The translations under genes were made by a program, and so were the position numbers. Below the pieces are notes generated by a model, which ran no database searches, was not told where the DNA came from, and saw only the letters and a list, made by a program, of their open reading frames with translations. Source: Cupriavidus sp. IDO (GTDB lineage Bacteria > Pseudomonadota > Gammaproteobacteria > Burkholderiales > Burkholderiaceae). From it: DNA of 64,000 nucleotides. Location: positions 48,875 through 112,874 of the forward strand of contig NZ_JWMA01000201.1 of NCBI RefSeq assembly GCF_000812465.1. Direction: 5' to 3'. The first letter of the stretch is position 1. Each line of letters opens with the position of its first letter. This document shows, one piece after another, positions 17,876 to 26,595 of this stretch.

Positions 17876-18603
17876 CGAACCCGACCGTGCTCGTCACGGG
17901 ATCTTCGCGTGGCATCGGCCGCGCCATCGCCCTGCGGCTGGCGCGCGATGGCTATGACGTGGTGGTGCATTGCCGTGCCCGCCGCGACGAAGCCGAATCC
18001 GTGGCCGACGCCGCGCGCGCCTGCGGCCGCAAGGCCCGCGTGCTGAGCTTCGACGTGAGCCGGCGCGAGGAAGCCGCCAGCGTGCTGCTGGCCGACATCG
18101 CCACGCACGGCTGCTACTACGGCGTGGTCTGCAACGCAGGACTGGCGCGCGATGCCGCCTTTCCTGCCATGACCGGCGACGAATGGGACGAGGTGGTGCA
18201 TACCAACCTCGATGCCTTCTACAACATACTCAACCCGGTCGTGATGCCGATGGTGCAGCGCCGCCAGCCCGGCAGGATCGTGACGCTGTCGTCCGTCTCG
18301 GGACTGGTGGGCAACCGCGGCCAGACCAATTACAGCGCGGCCAAGGCCGGCATCATCGGCGCCACCAAGGCGCTGGCGATCGAGCTGGCCAAGCGCGCCA
18401 TCACCGTGAACTGCGTGGCGCCGGGCCTGATCGACACCGAGATGGTGGACGAGCATGTCCGTGACGAAGCCTTGCGCATGATCCCGGCGCGGCGCATGGG
18501 CACGCCCGACGAGGTTGCCGCCACGGTGGCGTTCCTGCTCTCGCCCGATGCCGGCTATATCACGCGGCAGGTGATCTCGGTCAACGGAGGGATGTTCGGA
18601 TGA
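17872..18603 (+). CDS. 3-oxoacyl-ACP reductase (FabG-like short-chain dehydrogenase)
   Basis: 243-residue classical short-chain dehydrogenase. The cofactor loop is TGSSRGIGRA, the NAG motif is CNAGLARD, the catalytic Ser lies in TLSSVSG, and the Y-x3-K pair in YSAAKAG. The C-terminal ISVNGGMFG is typical of FabG. It would reduce 3-oxoacyl-ACP with NADPH between the ketosynthase and dehydratase steps of polyene synthesis. Both ends overlap neighbours by 4 bases (ATGA). Confidence 0.93.
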   Translation: MTNPTVLVTGSSRGIGRAIALRLARDGYDVVVHCRARRDEAESVADAARACGRKARVLSFDVSRREEAASVLLADIATHGCYYGVVCNAGLARDAAFPAMTGDEWDEVVHTNLDAFYNILNPVVMPMVQRRQPGRIVTLSSVSGLVGNRGQTNYSAAKAGIIGATKALAIELAKRAITVNCVAPGLIDTEMVDEHVRDEALRMIPARRMGTPDEVAATVAFLLSPDAGYITRQVISVNGGMFG

Positions 18604-19829
18604 AGCGCGTTGTCGTCACCGGAACCGGCGCGGTCTGCGCGCTGGGCAATGACTGGGCTTCCGTGCGCAATACGCTGTCGGCCGGAAAAAGCGCCATCGT
18701 GCACATGCCGGAATGGGCGGACATCAAGGGCCTGAACACGCAGCTGGGCGCGCCCGTGCCACCGCTGGCGCTGCCCGCGCACTACACGCGCAAGCTGACC
18801 CGTTCGATGGGCAAGGTGGCGCTGATGTCGGTGCTGGCCAGCGAGGCGGCGCTGCGGGACGCAGAGCTGCTGGGCGACCCGCTGGTTACCGGCGGCAAGC
18901 TGGGCATCGCCTATGGCTCGTCCACCGGCACGCCGTCCGCGGTGGCGGATTTCGGCCGCATGATGAGCGAGCGCACCACCGAAGACATCAGCGCGACCAC
19001 GTATATCCGCATGATGCCGCACACCACGGCGGTCAATATCGGCGTGTTCTTCGGCATCACCGGCCGCATCGTGACCACGTCGAGCGCGTGCACGTCCGGC
19101 AGCCAGGGCATCGGCTATGCCTACGAGGCGATTCGCGCCGGACGGCAGGTGGCGATGCTGGCGGGCGGCGCGGAAGAGCTCGACGCCACCGAGGCGGCGG
19201 TATTCGACACGCTGTTCGCCACCAGCACGTGCAACGGCAGCCCCGACGCCACGCCGCGCCCGTTCGACAGCGAACGCGATGGCCTGGTGCTGGGCGAAGG
19301 CGCCGGCACGCTGGTGCTGGAGGAACTGGAGCATGCACAGGCGCGCGGCGCCCGCATCCTGGCGGAGATCGTCGGTTTTGGCACCAACAGCGACGGCGCG
19401 CACGTAACGCAGCCCAAGGCCGAAACCATGGCGCTGGCCATGCGGATGGCGCTGGACGACGCGGGTATCGCGCCGGACCGCATCGGCTACGTCAATGCAC
19501 ATGGCACGGCTACGGACCACGGCGACGTCGCCGAGTCGCACGCGACCCATGCGGTGTTCGGGCCCGGCATGCCGATCAGCTCGCTCAAGAGCTATATGGG
19601 CCATACCCTCGGGGCATGCGGTGCGCTGGAAGCCTGGATGACCATCGAAATGATGCGCGACGGCTGGTTCGCGCCCACGCTCAACCTGCGCACGCCCGAC
19701 CCGCGCTGCGCGGGACTGGACTACATCATGGAAACGCCGCGGGAGTTTGACGCGGACTACGTGATGAGCAACAACTTCGCCTTTGGCGGCATCAACACTT
19801 CGTTGGTGTTCCGCCGCTGGGAAGACTGA
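18600..19829 (+). CDS. Beta-ketoacyl-ACP synthase, second copy
   Basis: 409-residue ketosynthase of FabF type. Active-site Cys lies in TTSSACTSGSQG, catalytic His residues in NAHGTATDHGDVAESHA and LKSYMGHTLGACGA, and the C-terminal loop is FAFGGINTS. It is closer to FabF-like elongation enzymes than the first ketosynthase, so division of labour between initiation and elongation is likely but cannot be assigned here. It starts in an ATGA overlap with the ketoreductase gene. Confidence 0.93.
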   Translation: MKRVVVTGTGAVCALGNDWASVRNTLSAGKSAIVHMPEWADIKGLNTQLGAPVPPLALPAHYTRKLTRSMGKVALMSVLASEAALRDAELLGDPLVTGGKLGIAYGSSTGTPSAVADFGRMMSERTTEDISATTYIRMMPHTTAVNIGVFFGITGRIVTTSSACTSGSQGIGYAYEAIRAGRQVAMLAGGAEELDATEAAVFDTLFATSTCNGSPDATPRPFDSERDGLVLGEGAGTLVLEELEHAQARGARILAEIVGFGTNSDGAHVTQPKAETMALAMRMALDDAGIAPDRIGYVNAHGTATDHGDVAESHATHAVFGPGMPISSLKSYMGHTLGACGALEAWMTIEMMRDGWFAPTLNLRTPDPRCAGLDYIMETPREFDADYVMSNNFAFGGINTSLVFRRWED

Positions 19830-19867
19830 AGTTCTTTTTAGATTCCAACTAACAACAAGGAAAGTCT

Positions 19868-20317
19868 ATGAAGCACGCTCTCTCTATCGTTGCCATGACC
19901 CTCTGCGCCAGCGCCATGCTGTCGACCCCGGCAATGGCACGCGACACCAAGTACATGCTGCCGCTCAAGGATGTGCTGGAGATGCCGGAAGCAAAGGAAA
20001 AGCTGGACGACTCCTTCCGCTTCTACCTGAGCGGCCAGAAGACGCCGAAGGTGCTGCAGCGCATGGAGAGCGATATCTCCAACCGCAAGACCAACGGCGT
20101 TGGCAAGAGCGATGAGGACGGCTGCCGCTGGGCCGCGCTGTCGGCGCTGATCTCCCTGCAGGACAAGGCCAAGTCGCTGGGCGCGAACGCCGTGGTGGAC
20201 ATCGTCAGCTACTACAAGAAGAACGAGGTCGCGAGCCCGACCGACTATGAGTGCCATGCCGGCGCCGTGGTGGTAGGCGTTGCCCTCAAGGGCACTTACG
20301 CCAAGGTCGCCAACTGA
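19868..20317 (+). CDS. Small periplasmic protein of aryl polyene operons
   Basis: 149 residues with a clear signal peptide (cleavage after ...STPAMA) and a soluble body. The second half (CRWAALSALISLQDKAKSLGANAVVDIVSYY) resembles YbjQ-like or GANAVV-containing folds. Homologues next to aryl polyene genes often carry the name excinuclease ATPase subunit, which nothing in this sequence supports: no Walker motif is present. It has its own ribosome site (AACAAGGAAAG) after a 38-base gap. Function unknown; a periplasmic helper in export is possible. Confidence 0.7.
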   Translation: MKHALSIVAMTLCASAMLSTPAMARDTKYMLPLKDVLEMPEAKEKLDDSFRFYLSGQKTPKVLQRMESDISNRKTNGVGKSDEDGCRWAALSALISLQDKAKSLGANAVVDIVSYYKKNEVASPTDYECHAGAVVVGVALKGTYAKVAN

Positions 20318-20340
20318 TCGGCTGACCGGCAACCGCTGCA

Positions 20341-21015
20341 ATGAACGCCTGCCTGCGCGTCGGATCCGTGACTGAGCTGTCCGGGCAGGCCCTGCCCGTC
20401 CGGACATGGATGTCGGAAGCGGAGCTGGCGCGTCTGGCGGCAATGCAGTCGGCGCAGCGGGCCGCGCAGTTCGTTGCGGGCCGCTGGCTGGCACGCGTCC
20501 TGCTGGCCGATGCCTTCGGCGGCGCGCGGCAGGACTGGACGCTGTCGGACGGCGCCGATGCGCCGCCCGAAGTTTGCGGCCCGGCCCCCGCCTTCCTGTC
20601 GCTCTCGCACACGGGTGACCGCATCGCCTGCGCGGTGTCGGACCAGCCCATCGGCATCGACCTCGAGCGCTGCCGTCCGCGCAAGGGACTCGATGACCTG
20701 ATGCGGGCGATCACCACCGAAGCCGAACGTGCCAGGCTGGCCACGGCAAACCCGCTGCAGGCCTTTGCCGAAGTCTGGACGCTCAAGGAAGCCTGGCTCA
20801 AACGCCGCGGTGGCGGCCTGTTTGCCACCATGCTCGGCCACGCCGTGGCGGTGCATCCCGCGGCACGGCCCGATGAGGCCGATGCCTGCACCTGGTCCAC
20901 CGACGATCTCGTGCTCGCCTTGTGTGCCGACGAGCTCGCCGCCGTGACGGCCCGTGGCATGCAGGCTCCCTGTTACTGGCGCATGGTGCCGGCCGGCACC
21001 GCGCCGCTGGAATGA
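20341..21015 (+). CDS. 4'-phosphopantetheinyl transferase (Sfp/AcpT type)
   Basis: 224-residue phosphopantetheinyl transferase. The two family motifs are present: PIGIDLE (metal-binding Asp and Glu) and WTLKEAWLK. It transfers phosphopantetheine from CoA to the conserved Ser of acyl carrier proteins, here most likely the two ACPs at 6327 and 6665. It starts 24 bases after the periplasmic protein gene and overlaps the ammonia-lyase by 4 bases (ATGA). Confidence 0.9.
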   Translation: MNACLRVGSVTELSGQALPVRTWMSEAELARLAAMQSAQRAAQFVAGRWLARVLLADAFGGARQDWTLSDGADAPPEVCGPAPAFLSLSHTGDRIACAVSDQPIGIDLERCRPRKGLDDLMRAITTEAERARLATANPLQAFAEVWTLKEAWLKRRGGGLFATMLGHAVAVHPAARPDEADACTWSTDDLVLALCADELAAVTARGMQAPCYWRMVPAGTAPLE

Positions 21016-22571
21016 CGAATTCTGAATCGATGTCTGACAATCTTGCAACCGATGCCGGCAGGTCCGTGGTCTTCGACGGTACCCCCCTTACGATCGGCGA
21101 CGTGACGGATCTGGCGCAGCGCCGCGCAACACCCGTGCTTTCCAGCGCGCCGGCATTCCGCACGCGGATCGAGAAGGGCATGGCGTTTCTCGACCAGTTG
21201 CTGAAGGAAGACGGCCGCATCTACGGCGTGACCACCGGCTACGGCGATTCCTGCGAGACGGCGATCCCGGTCGACCGCGCCCACGAGCTGCCGGTTCGCC
21301 TCTACACCTTCCACGGCTGCGGCCTCGGTCGCCTGCTCGACGCCGACGAAACCCGCGCCGTGCTGGCCACCAGGCTGGCCTCGCTGTGCCAGGGCTATTC
21401 GGCCGTGAGTCCGGCCTTGCTGGAGCAGCTGATCGCCTTCCTGGCCCACGACGTGCTGCCGTGCATTCCTGCTGAAGGCTCGGTGGGCGCCAGCGGCGAT
21501 CTCACGCCGCTGTCGTATGTGGCCGCCGCCCTGTGCGGCGAGCGCGATGTGGTCTACCAGGGCCGGCGCCAGCCTGCCGGCGAGGCGCTGGCCGCGATCG
21601 GACGCGAGCGCCTGCGCCTGCGGCCCAAGGAAGCGCTTGCCATCATGAACGGCACCGCGGTCATGACCGCGCTGGCCTGCCTGGCCTGGCAGCGCGCCGC
21701 CAGCCTGGCAAGGCTGGCGGGCACGCTGACGGCCGGCGCAGTCGCCGCGCTCGACGGCAATCCCTATCATTTCGACGCCACGCTGTTCGAAGCCAAGCCG
21801 CATCCGGGCCAGAAGCGCGCCGCGCAACGGATCCGCCAGTTGCTCGGCGACGCACAGGCGCCGCGCCACGCCAAGCGGCTGCAGGACCGCTATTCCCTGC
21901 GCTGCGCGCCGCATGTGATCGGCGTGCTGGAGGATGCGCTGGACTGGTCGAAGACCTGGATCGAGACCGAGCTCAACAGCGCCAACGACAACCCGCTGGT
22001 GGACCCGGACGAAGAACGCCTGCTGCACGGCGGCCATTTCTATGGCGGCCACATTGCGCTGGCCATGGATGCCCTGAAGACCGCAGTGGCCAGCGTGGCG
22101 GACCTGATGGACCGGCAGCTGGCGACGCTGGTCGACAACCGGTACAACAATGGCCTGCCGGCCAACCTGTCGGGCGCCACCGGTCCGGATGCCGGGCTGA
22201 ACCACGGGCTCAAGGCCTTGCAGATCGGTGCATCGGCATGGACCGCGGAAGCGCTCAAGCTGACCATGCCGGCCACCGCGTTTTCGCGCTCGACCGAGTG
22301 CCACAACCAGGACAAGGTCAGCATGGGCACCATCGCCAGCCGCGATTGCCTGCGCGTGCTGGAACTGAGCGAGCAGGTGGCGGCCGCCATGCTGGTCGCG
22401 GTACGGCAGGGCATCGCGCTGCGCCGGCGCTCCGGCTATGCCTTGCCCGCGCCATTGCAGCCATTCGTCGACAAGCTGGACGCGGCGATCCCGCTGATCG
22501 GGCGCGATCGCGCGCTGGAAGCCGAGCTGCGCAAGCTGCTGCAGGAAATCCGGGAGTCGAAGTGGTCATGA
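21012..22571 (+). CDS. Aromatic amino-acid ammonia-lyase (HAL/TAL/PAL family)
   Basis: 519-residue ammonia-lyase. The Ala160-Ser161-Gly162 triad (GSVGASGDLTPLSY) forms the MIO electrophile; YGVTTGYGDS holds the catalytic Tyr loop, and NDNPLVD and the C-terminal region fit the family. It would release ammonia from tyrosine, phenylalanine or histidine. In a polyene operon with an AMP-ligase, tyrosine to p-coumarate is the sensible reaction (inference). The substrate-selectivity pair, by hand alignment, is F100-H101, unlike His-Leu of Rhodobacter TAL. The start is fixed by the ATGA overlap with the PPTase gene. Confidence 0.88.
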   Translation: MTNSESMSDNLATDAGRSVVFDGTPLTIGDVTDLAQRRATPVLSSAPAFRTRIEKGMAFLDQLLKEDGRIYGVTTGYGDSCETAIPVDRAHELPVRLYTFHGCGLGRLLDADETRAVLATRLASLCQGYSAVSPALLEQLIAFLAHDVLPCIPAEGSVGASGDLTPLSYVAAALCGERDVVYQGRRQPAGEALAAIGRERLRLRPKEALAIMNGTAVMTALACLAWQRAASLARLAGTLTAGAVAALDGNPYHFDATLFEAKPHPGQKRAAQRIRQLLGDAQAPRHAKRLQDRYSLRCAPHVIGVLEDALDWSKTWIETELNSANDNPLVDPDEERLLHGGHFYGGHIALAMDALKTAVASVADLMDRQLATLVDNRYNNGLPANLSGATGPDAGLNHGLKALQIGASAWTAEALKLTMPATAFSRSTECHNQDKVSMGTIASRDCLRVLELSEQVAAAMLVAVRQGIALRRRSGYALPAPLQPFVDKLDAAIPLIGRDRALEAELRKLLQEIRESKWS

Positions 22572-22605
22572 CGAAGCGCCCGGCGCGCGCAAAGGAGTGG
22601 GCCCG

Positions 22606-23838
22606 ATGAACGCGGTCAGCATCTTCTTTCTGCAGGCCATGCTGGTGGTGGCGCTGCCCTATCTGCTGTGGCGCGTGGTCGGGCTGCAGGCGGTGTTTCC
22701 GCTGGTGGCCGTGCAGGTGCTGGCGGGCATTGCGCTGGGGCCGTCCGTATTCGGGCAACTGGCGCCGCAGACCTGGACCGTGGTGTTCGGACCGGACCAT
22801 CTGCCAATGCTGTCCGGCCTGCAATGGCTGGCCGTGGCCATCTTCTGCTTCCTGACCGGCCTGCACCTGCGCGAGCAGGAGGCGCCCGCGGAATGGCGCG
22901 CGACGCTCGGCATTTCGCTGGGCAGCATCGCGGTGCCGTTCGTGGCCGGGGCCGCCGTGGGCTGGTGGATGATCGAAGCGCAGTGGCCGGTGGCGGGCGA
23001 GCGTGCCAGTGCCTACTGGTTCGCCTGCGCGATGGGGGTCTGCACCGCGGTGACGGCCCTGCCCGTGCTTGGCGCGGTGCTGCGCGAGATGCGGCTGACG
23101 GAATCGCGCCTTGGCCAGATGGCACTGCGCTGCGCCGCCGTCAACGATGCCTGGGTCTGGCTGTTCCTGACGCTGATCCTGATGCAGCAAGGCATCGGTG
23201 AAGGGGCCGGAACCGCCGCTATTGCCGGCAAGGCAGTGGCCTACCTCGCCTTTATCTTCCTTGGCGTGAAGCCGGCACTGGCGTGGCTGCTACGGCGGCA
23301 TCGTCCGGATGCCGAATCGCAGCTCGCCATCGCGTTGTTCCTGGTGCTGGCCTCGGCCTTCCTCGGCGAGCTCGCCGGCCTGCACCATGTGATGGGCGGC
23401 TTTATCGCCGGGCTGGTGTGGCCGGCCCGCCATGCCCATCGCATCCGGCAACAGCTGGAGCCGGTAACGGTAGTGGTACTGCTGCCCTTCTTCTTTCTGG
23501 CCGCCGGACTTCGCACCGAGGTCATGCTGGAGAGCCACGCGACGCTGCTCGTCGCCGGCGTATCGCTGGCCGTCGCCATCGCCGGCAAGCTCGCGGGCGT
23601 TGCCCTCCCGGCGCGCCGCGCGGGCCTGACATGGCGCGATTCGCTGGCGCTTGGCGCGCTGCTGCAGACCAAGGGGCTGGTCGAGGTCGTCGTGCTCACC
23701 GTCCTGCTGGACGCCCGCATCATCAGCCCGACTGCGTTCTCCGGACTGCTGCTGATGGCACTGGCGAGCACCATGCTCGCCCGGCCGCTGACGATGCTGA
23801 TTGCGCGGGCCGGGAAAGAAGCAACGCGGCAGGGCTGA
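22606..23838 (+). CDS. Cation/proton antiporter (CPA2/Kef-like), last gene of the polyene operon
   Basis: 410 residues with about 11-12 hydrophobic helices spanning the whole length (for example 5-25, 33-50, 65-85, 100-120). The Na+/H+ exchanger fold of the CPA2 group is indicated by VQVLAGIALGPSVFG and LHHVMGGFIAGL. There is no C-terminal RCK or nucleotide-binding domain. ATG 22606 follows GGAG by 8 bases and is preferred to an in-frame GTG at 22597. It lies 34 bases after the ammonia-lyase. It may support the proton motive force or pH balance for export; that link is inference. Confidence 0.8.
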   Translation: MNAVSIFFLQAMLVVALPYLLWRVVGLQAVFPLVAVQVLAGIALGPSVFGQLAPQTWTVVFGPDHLPMLSGLQWLAVAIFCFLTGLHLREQEAPAEWRATLGISLGSIAVPFVAGAAVGWWMIEAQWPVAGERASAYWFACAMGVCTAVTALPVLGAVLREMRLTESRLGQMALRCAAVNDAWVWLFLTLILMQQGIGEGAGTAAIAGKAVAYLAFIFLGVKPALAWLLRRHRPDAESQLAIALFLVLASAFLGELAGLHHVMGGFIAGLVWPARHAHRIRQQLEPVTVVVLLPFFFLAAGLRTEVMLESHATLLVAGVSLAVAIAGKLAGVALPARRAGLTWRDSLALGALLQTKGLVEVVVLTVLLDARIISPTAFSGLLLMALASTMLARPLTMLIARAGKEATRQG

Positions 23839-24254
23839 CCGTCGGTCATGCCGGGCCAAAGCGTGTTTGCCAGCGTGTGCACCAGCGGAAGCTCGTCGGC
23901 ACGCAGCACGATCAGCGATGGCAATTCCGCTGGGATAGCGCCCACGACAAGCGCGGGCATCCACAGGTGAAGGGAGAACAGTTGCGTGGGTGGGGCGTCC
24001 GCGCTGCCCGTGCCATCCGTGCCACATGTCCGTTCGATCGGATGGTCGCCATGGCGGCCGATCATGTGGGCCTTCAGCAGGTCGGCGAAGGGTCAATCCG
24101 CGATAATCTGTACGGCTGCTTCCGAGGTCGAGCGTGGGCTGCGTGCACTCGGCAAGGTCTCATTGCCGAACCGCTCGCGGGCACATGGATATGGCCTGTC
24201 CTTCCCATTGAAATGGACAAGGCGTTCGGCTTCTGACATTCCGAGGAGAAGTGT
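23839..24254. other. Intergenic region with a possible degraded regulator fragment
   Basis: 416 bases between the antiporter and the ClpP-like gene. On the minus strand one frame (about 24065 to 23850) reads as a protein-like stretch containing GRHGDHPIERTCGTDG and ELPSLIVLRADELPLVHTLANTLW. This faintly recalls the N-terminal sensor part of an AraC-type regulator, followed downstream by antisense of the antiporter, so only a remnant could remain. A GAGGAGAAG ribosome site for the next gene ends the region. Confidence 0.3.
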
Positions 24255-25175
24255 ATGCGCAGCAGTCAGCACCCAGCAGCCAAGGACGCGGTGGCGCAAG
24301 GCTTGATCCACCGGTTGCTCTCCTGGCTCTGTTTCACTGTGCTTATGTTTCCCGGTGTAGCGCCAGGGATGGACTTCAAGATTTATTACCAACCCCAACT
24401 TAAGCTGAAAATGCTTATCGGGGAGGGGAGGATTCAGGACGGCGATGCAGAGAAGTTTCTGGCGCTCGCCAAAATGGCTGACCGTGATGACGAAGGACTC
24501 GTTACCCTTGTTTTGAATAGTCCGGGAGGAAATGTTGAGGCTGCTTTCCGAGTCGTCGATGCAATGGATAAAGTACGCGTCTATACAACAGTTCCAGATA
24601 ATGCCAGGTGCGCGTCCGCTTGCGCTTCCATTCTGTTCGCTTCAGGGGAACGCCGAAGTGTTCTGGGTACTGGGATGCTCGGCTTTCACAGCTGCTATCG
24701 GCGCGAGGGGCGAACCTACGCCGATGACTCGCTTTGCAACGAAATAATTGCGGCAAACGCAATGCAACGGGGGATCACTCACGCAGGCATCAATCGTTTT
24801 GTCAAGCAATATGGTGCGCGAGACATGGCATGGGTCGGGCGCGACGTCGCTTGTAAGTCGCTGCAAGGTCTCTGTAAGCCAGGGCTGCTGGAAGTTCAAT
24901 ACGAGACGAAGACTGCGTTGATGCAAAGTCTCGATTGCAGCAAGCTCATATCAGTTCAAGCGCAGCTTATTTGTGGGGATGCAGAACTTTCCCGTGTCGA
25001 TAAAACATTAACAGAAATCTATTACAAAAAGCTAAAAGCATCGGCTGACAAGACGCGGTTACGCGCGGATCAACGAGCATGGCTTCGCAATTCTCGCAAC
25101 GTGTGTGGCGATAAAGCTTGTCTACTACGAAGCTATCATCTCCGCATCGATGAATTAGAGCGGATGCGGTCGTAA
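24255..25175 (+). CDS. Periplasmic ClpP/crotonase-fold serine protease-like protein fused to an LprI-like (DUF1311) domain
   Basis: 306 residues. An N-terminal hydrophobic segment (about 20-38) looks like a signal peptide. The middle (about 45-200) has a ClpP-like core: NSPGGNVEAA as oxyanion loop, Ser121 in CASACASILFASG and His145 in GFHSCYRREG, 24 residues apart as in ClpP. The C-terminal part (about 220-300), with SLDCSKLISVQAQLICGD...QRAWLRNSRNVCGDKAC, matches the Cys-rich LprI/DUF1311 fold linked to lysozyme inhibition. Substrate unknown. Codon use is more AT-rich than the polyene operon, which suggests acquisition. RBS GAGGAG fits ATG 24255. Confidence 0.72.
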   Translation: MRSSQHPAAKDAVAQGLIHRLLSWLCFTVLMFPGVAPGMDFKIYYQPQLKLKMLIGEGRIQDGDAEKFLALAKMADRDDEGLVTLVLNSPGGNVEAAFRVVDAMDKVRVYTTVPDNARCASACASILFASGERRSVLGTGMLGFHSCYRREGRTYADDSLCNEIIAANAMQRGITHAGINRFVKQYGARDMAWVGRDVACKSLQGLCKPGLLEVQYETKTALMQSLDCSKLISVQAQLICGDAELSRVDKTLTEIYYKKLKASADKTRLRADQRAWLRNSRNVCGDKACLLRSYHLRIDELERMRS

Positions 25176-25340
25176 TGACGCGTCGATTGACGTTGGCGAT
25201 GCTCAACCGCCAGAGCGTGAGCGTCACCCGGCGCCGCAGCAAAACCGCGTTCCAGAGAGGCGCGCGACATAAGGTGATTCCACCTGCCCGAGCCCGTCAG
25301 TTCCGGGCGGCCAATGAGTTGCAAACAAAAAAAATGCGAA

Positions 25341-26546
25341 CTAGGCAGCGAGCTCAACTGCTCTGATTTCAAGCAGATCGATTAGTATGCGCTCAACACG
25401 ACTTCCACCGACACCAACGCGTTGATCTGCAGATATCGGCTCCAATGTATCGGCTGCCTCGCCGTACTGCCCTCTAGCAAACTGACTGACAGCATCAACC
25501 AGCCTGAGCGAGAGCCGCGTCTGGTCGCTGGGTTCCTTGGCCGTGATAGCCGCCTTGCTTTGCTCAAGCGCGGCAATATCGCCCGCCGATGCCTGAATTC
25601 CAGCAAGATGCAGCGCTATAAACGGATGCGACAGCATAGCGTTGAAGCGCTCGGACAGGGCGGAAACCGCGGCTGAAATCGGACGCGTAGTTCCTGTGCG
25701 CAGGTATTCACGCAACAAAAAGCCGCCGCAATCGGCCAGCGTCAACACCGGACCACAGCGAGTGGTCTCTGGTGCACAGTAACGCTCATAGCGCTGCCAT
25801 GCCTGCCCGGTTAGCCCCAGCTGCCACTCTGCCAGTGCCAGGTGCCACTGCACATGACCATACATAGCGCCGCCCTCCGCCGACGAGCGGTGCTCATTTA
25901 GCCAGTTCCCCAGCAATTCCAATGACTCTCCAGGTTCACCCTGGTCGTGTAGCACATGCGCATAGCTATGGATAACGTAGAGAGCCTGTGGGCGCTGCTG
26001 CAGTGCTCGCTCGACAAGTGCACGGCCACGGTTCTGATCACCGGCCTCGCTGGCTGCGAACCCCATGCGTGCGAGCCAGGCCCAATCATCGCGCAAACTG
26101 GGATCGACCGATTCCATGATATTGAGAACGCGCTCGAGCTTGCGCGCACCGCCATAGAAGATCAGATAACCACAAAGTTGCGAGATGACTAGCAGGTCAC
26201 TGGGATTGGCAGCGATGTAGGCCTCAGTCGCTGCAAGGTTGGTGTAAGGGTCTTCCAGCAGGCCAAAGAGCGCGGAGATATGCGCACGCTCCCAGGGCAG
26301 CGCAGTTCGCGCTGCCCGTAGCGCACGCTCCTTGAAGAGATCGGCGTCCGCAGCTCCCGAGTCTTTAGCAAGCATATGGCGCGCAGCCAGGGCCAGGGCG
26401 AGATTGCCGTCCAGCGCCAAAGCCTGATCGAGGGCTTCCGCGGCGCCCGCCTCGGAACCGAGGATGCGATCAACAGCGAGCTGATACCGCTCTACAGCTT
26501 CTGGACGATCAGTAGTAAGAGGTCTACCGGTACGCGCATCAATCAT
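25341..26546 (-). CDS. Tetratricopeptide-repeat protein (TTC38-like)
   Basis: 401 residues, almost entirely helical with TPR-like pairs (ALDQALALDGNLALALAARHMLAK; ALVERALQQRPQALYVIHSYAHVLHDQGEPGESLELLGNWL). The architecture resembles the TTC38 family. No signal peptide or catalytic motif is seen. The start ATG follows AGGAG by 6 bases. It ends 165 bases from the ClpP-like gene, convergently, and lies 49 bases after the metallo-beta-lactamase gene, so the two minus-strand genes may form an operon. Function unknown; TPRs suggest a protein-binding role. Confidence 0.75.
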   Translation of the reverse strand: MIDARTGRPLTTDRPEAVERYQLAVDRILGSEAGAAEALDQALALDGNLALALAARHMLAKDSGAADADLFKERALRAARTALPWERAHISALFGLLEDPYTNLAATEAYIAANPSDLLVISQLCGYLIFYGGARKLERVLNIMESVDPSLRDDWAWLARMGFAASEAGDQNRGRALVERALQQRPQALYVIHSYAHVLHDQGEPGESLELLGNWLNEHRSSAEGGAMYGHVQWHLALAEWQLGLTGQAWQRYERYCAPETTRCGPVLTLADCGGFLLREYLRTGTTRPISAAVSALSERFNAMLSHPFIALHLAGIQASAGDIAALEQSKAAITAKEPSDQTRLSLRLVDAVSQFARGQYGEAADTLEPISADQRVGVGGSRVERILIDLLEIRAVELAA

Positions 26547-26595
26547 ATTGGCTCCTGGCCCTCTCGAATGGGGTGCCGTGGCATATCGACAAGGC

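Noticed and set aside
19868..20317. Excinuclease ABC subunit identity
   Set aside because: The protein has a signal peptide and no ATP-binding or zinc-finger motif.
22568..22609. Short frame (13 codons) between ammonia-lyase and antiporter
   Set aside because: No ribosome site and overlaps the antiporter start; too short to support.
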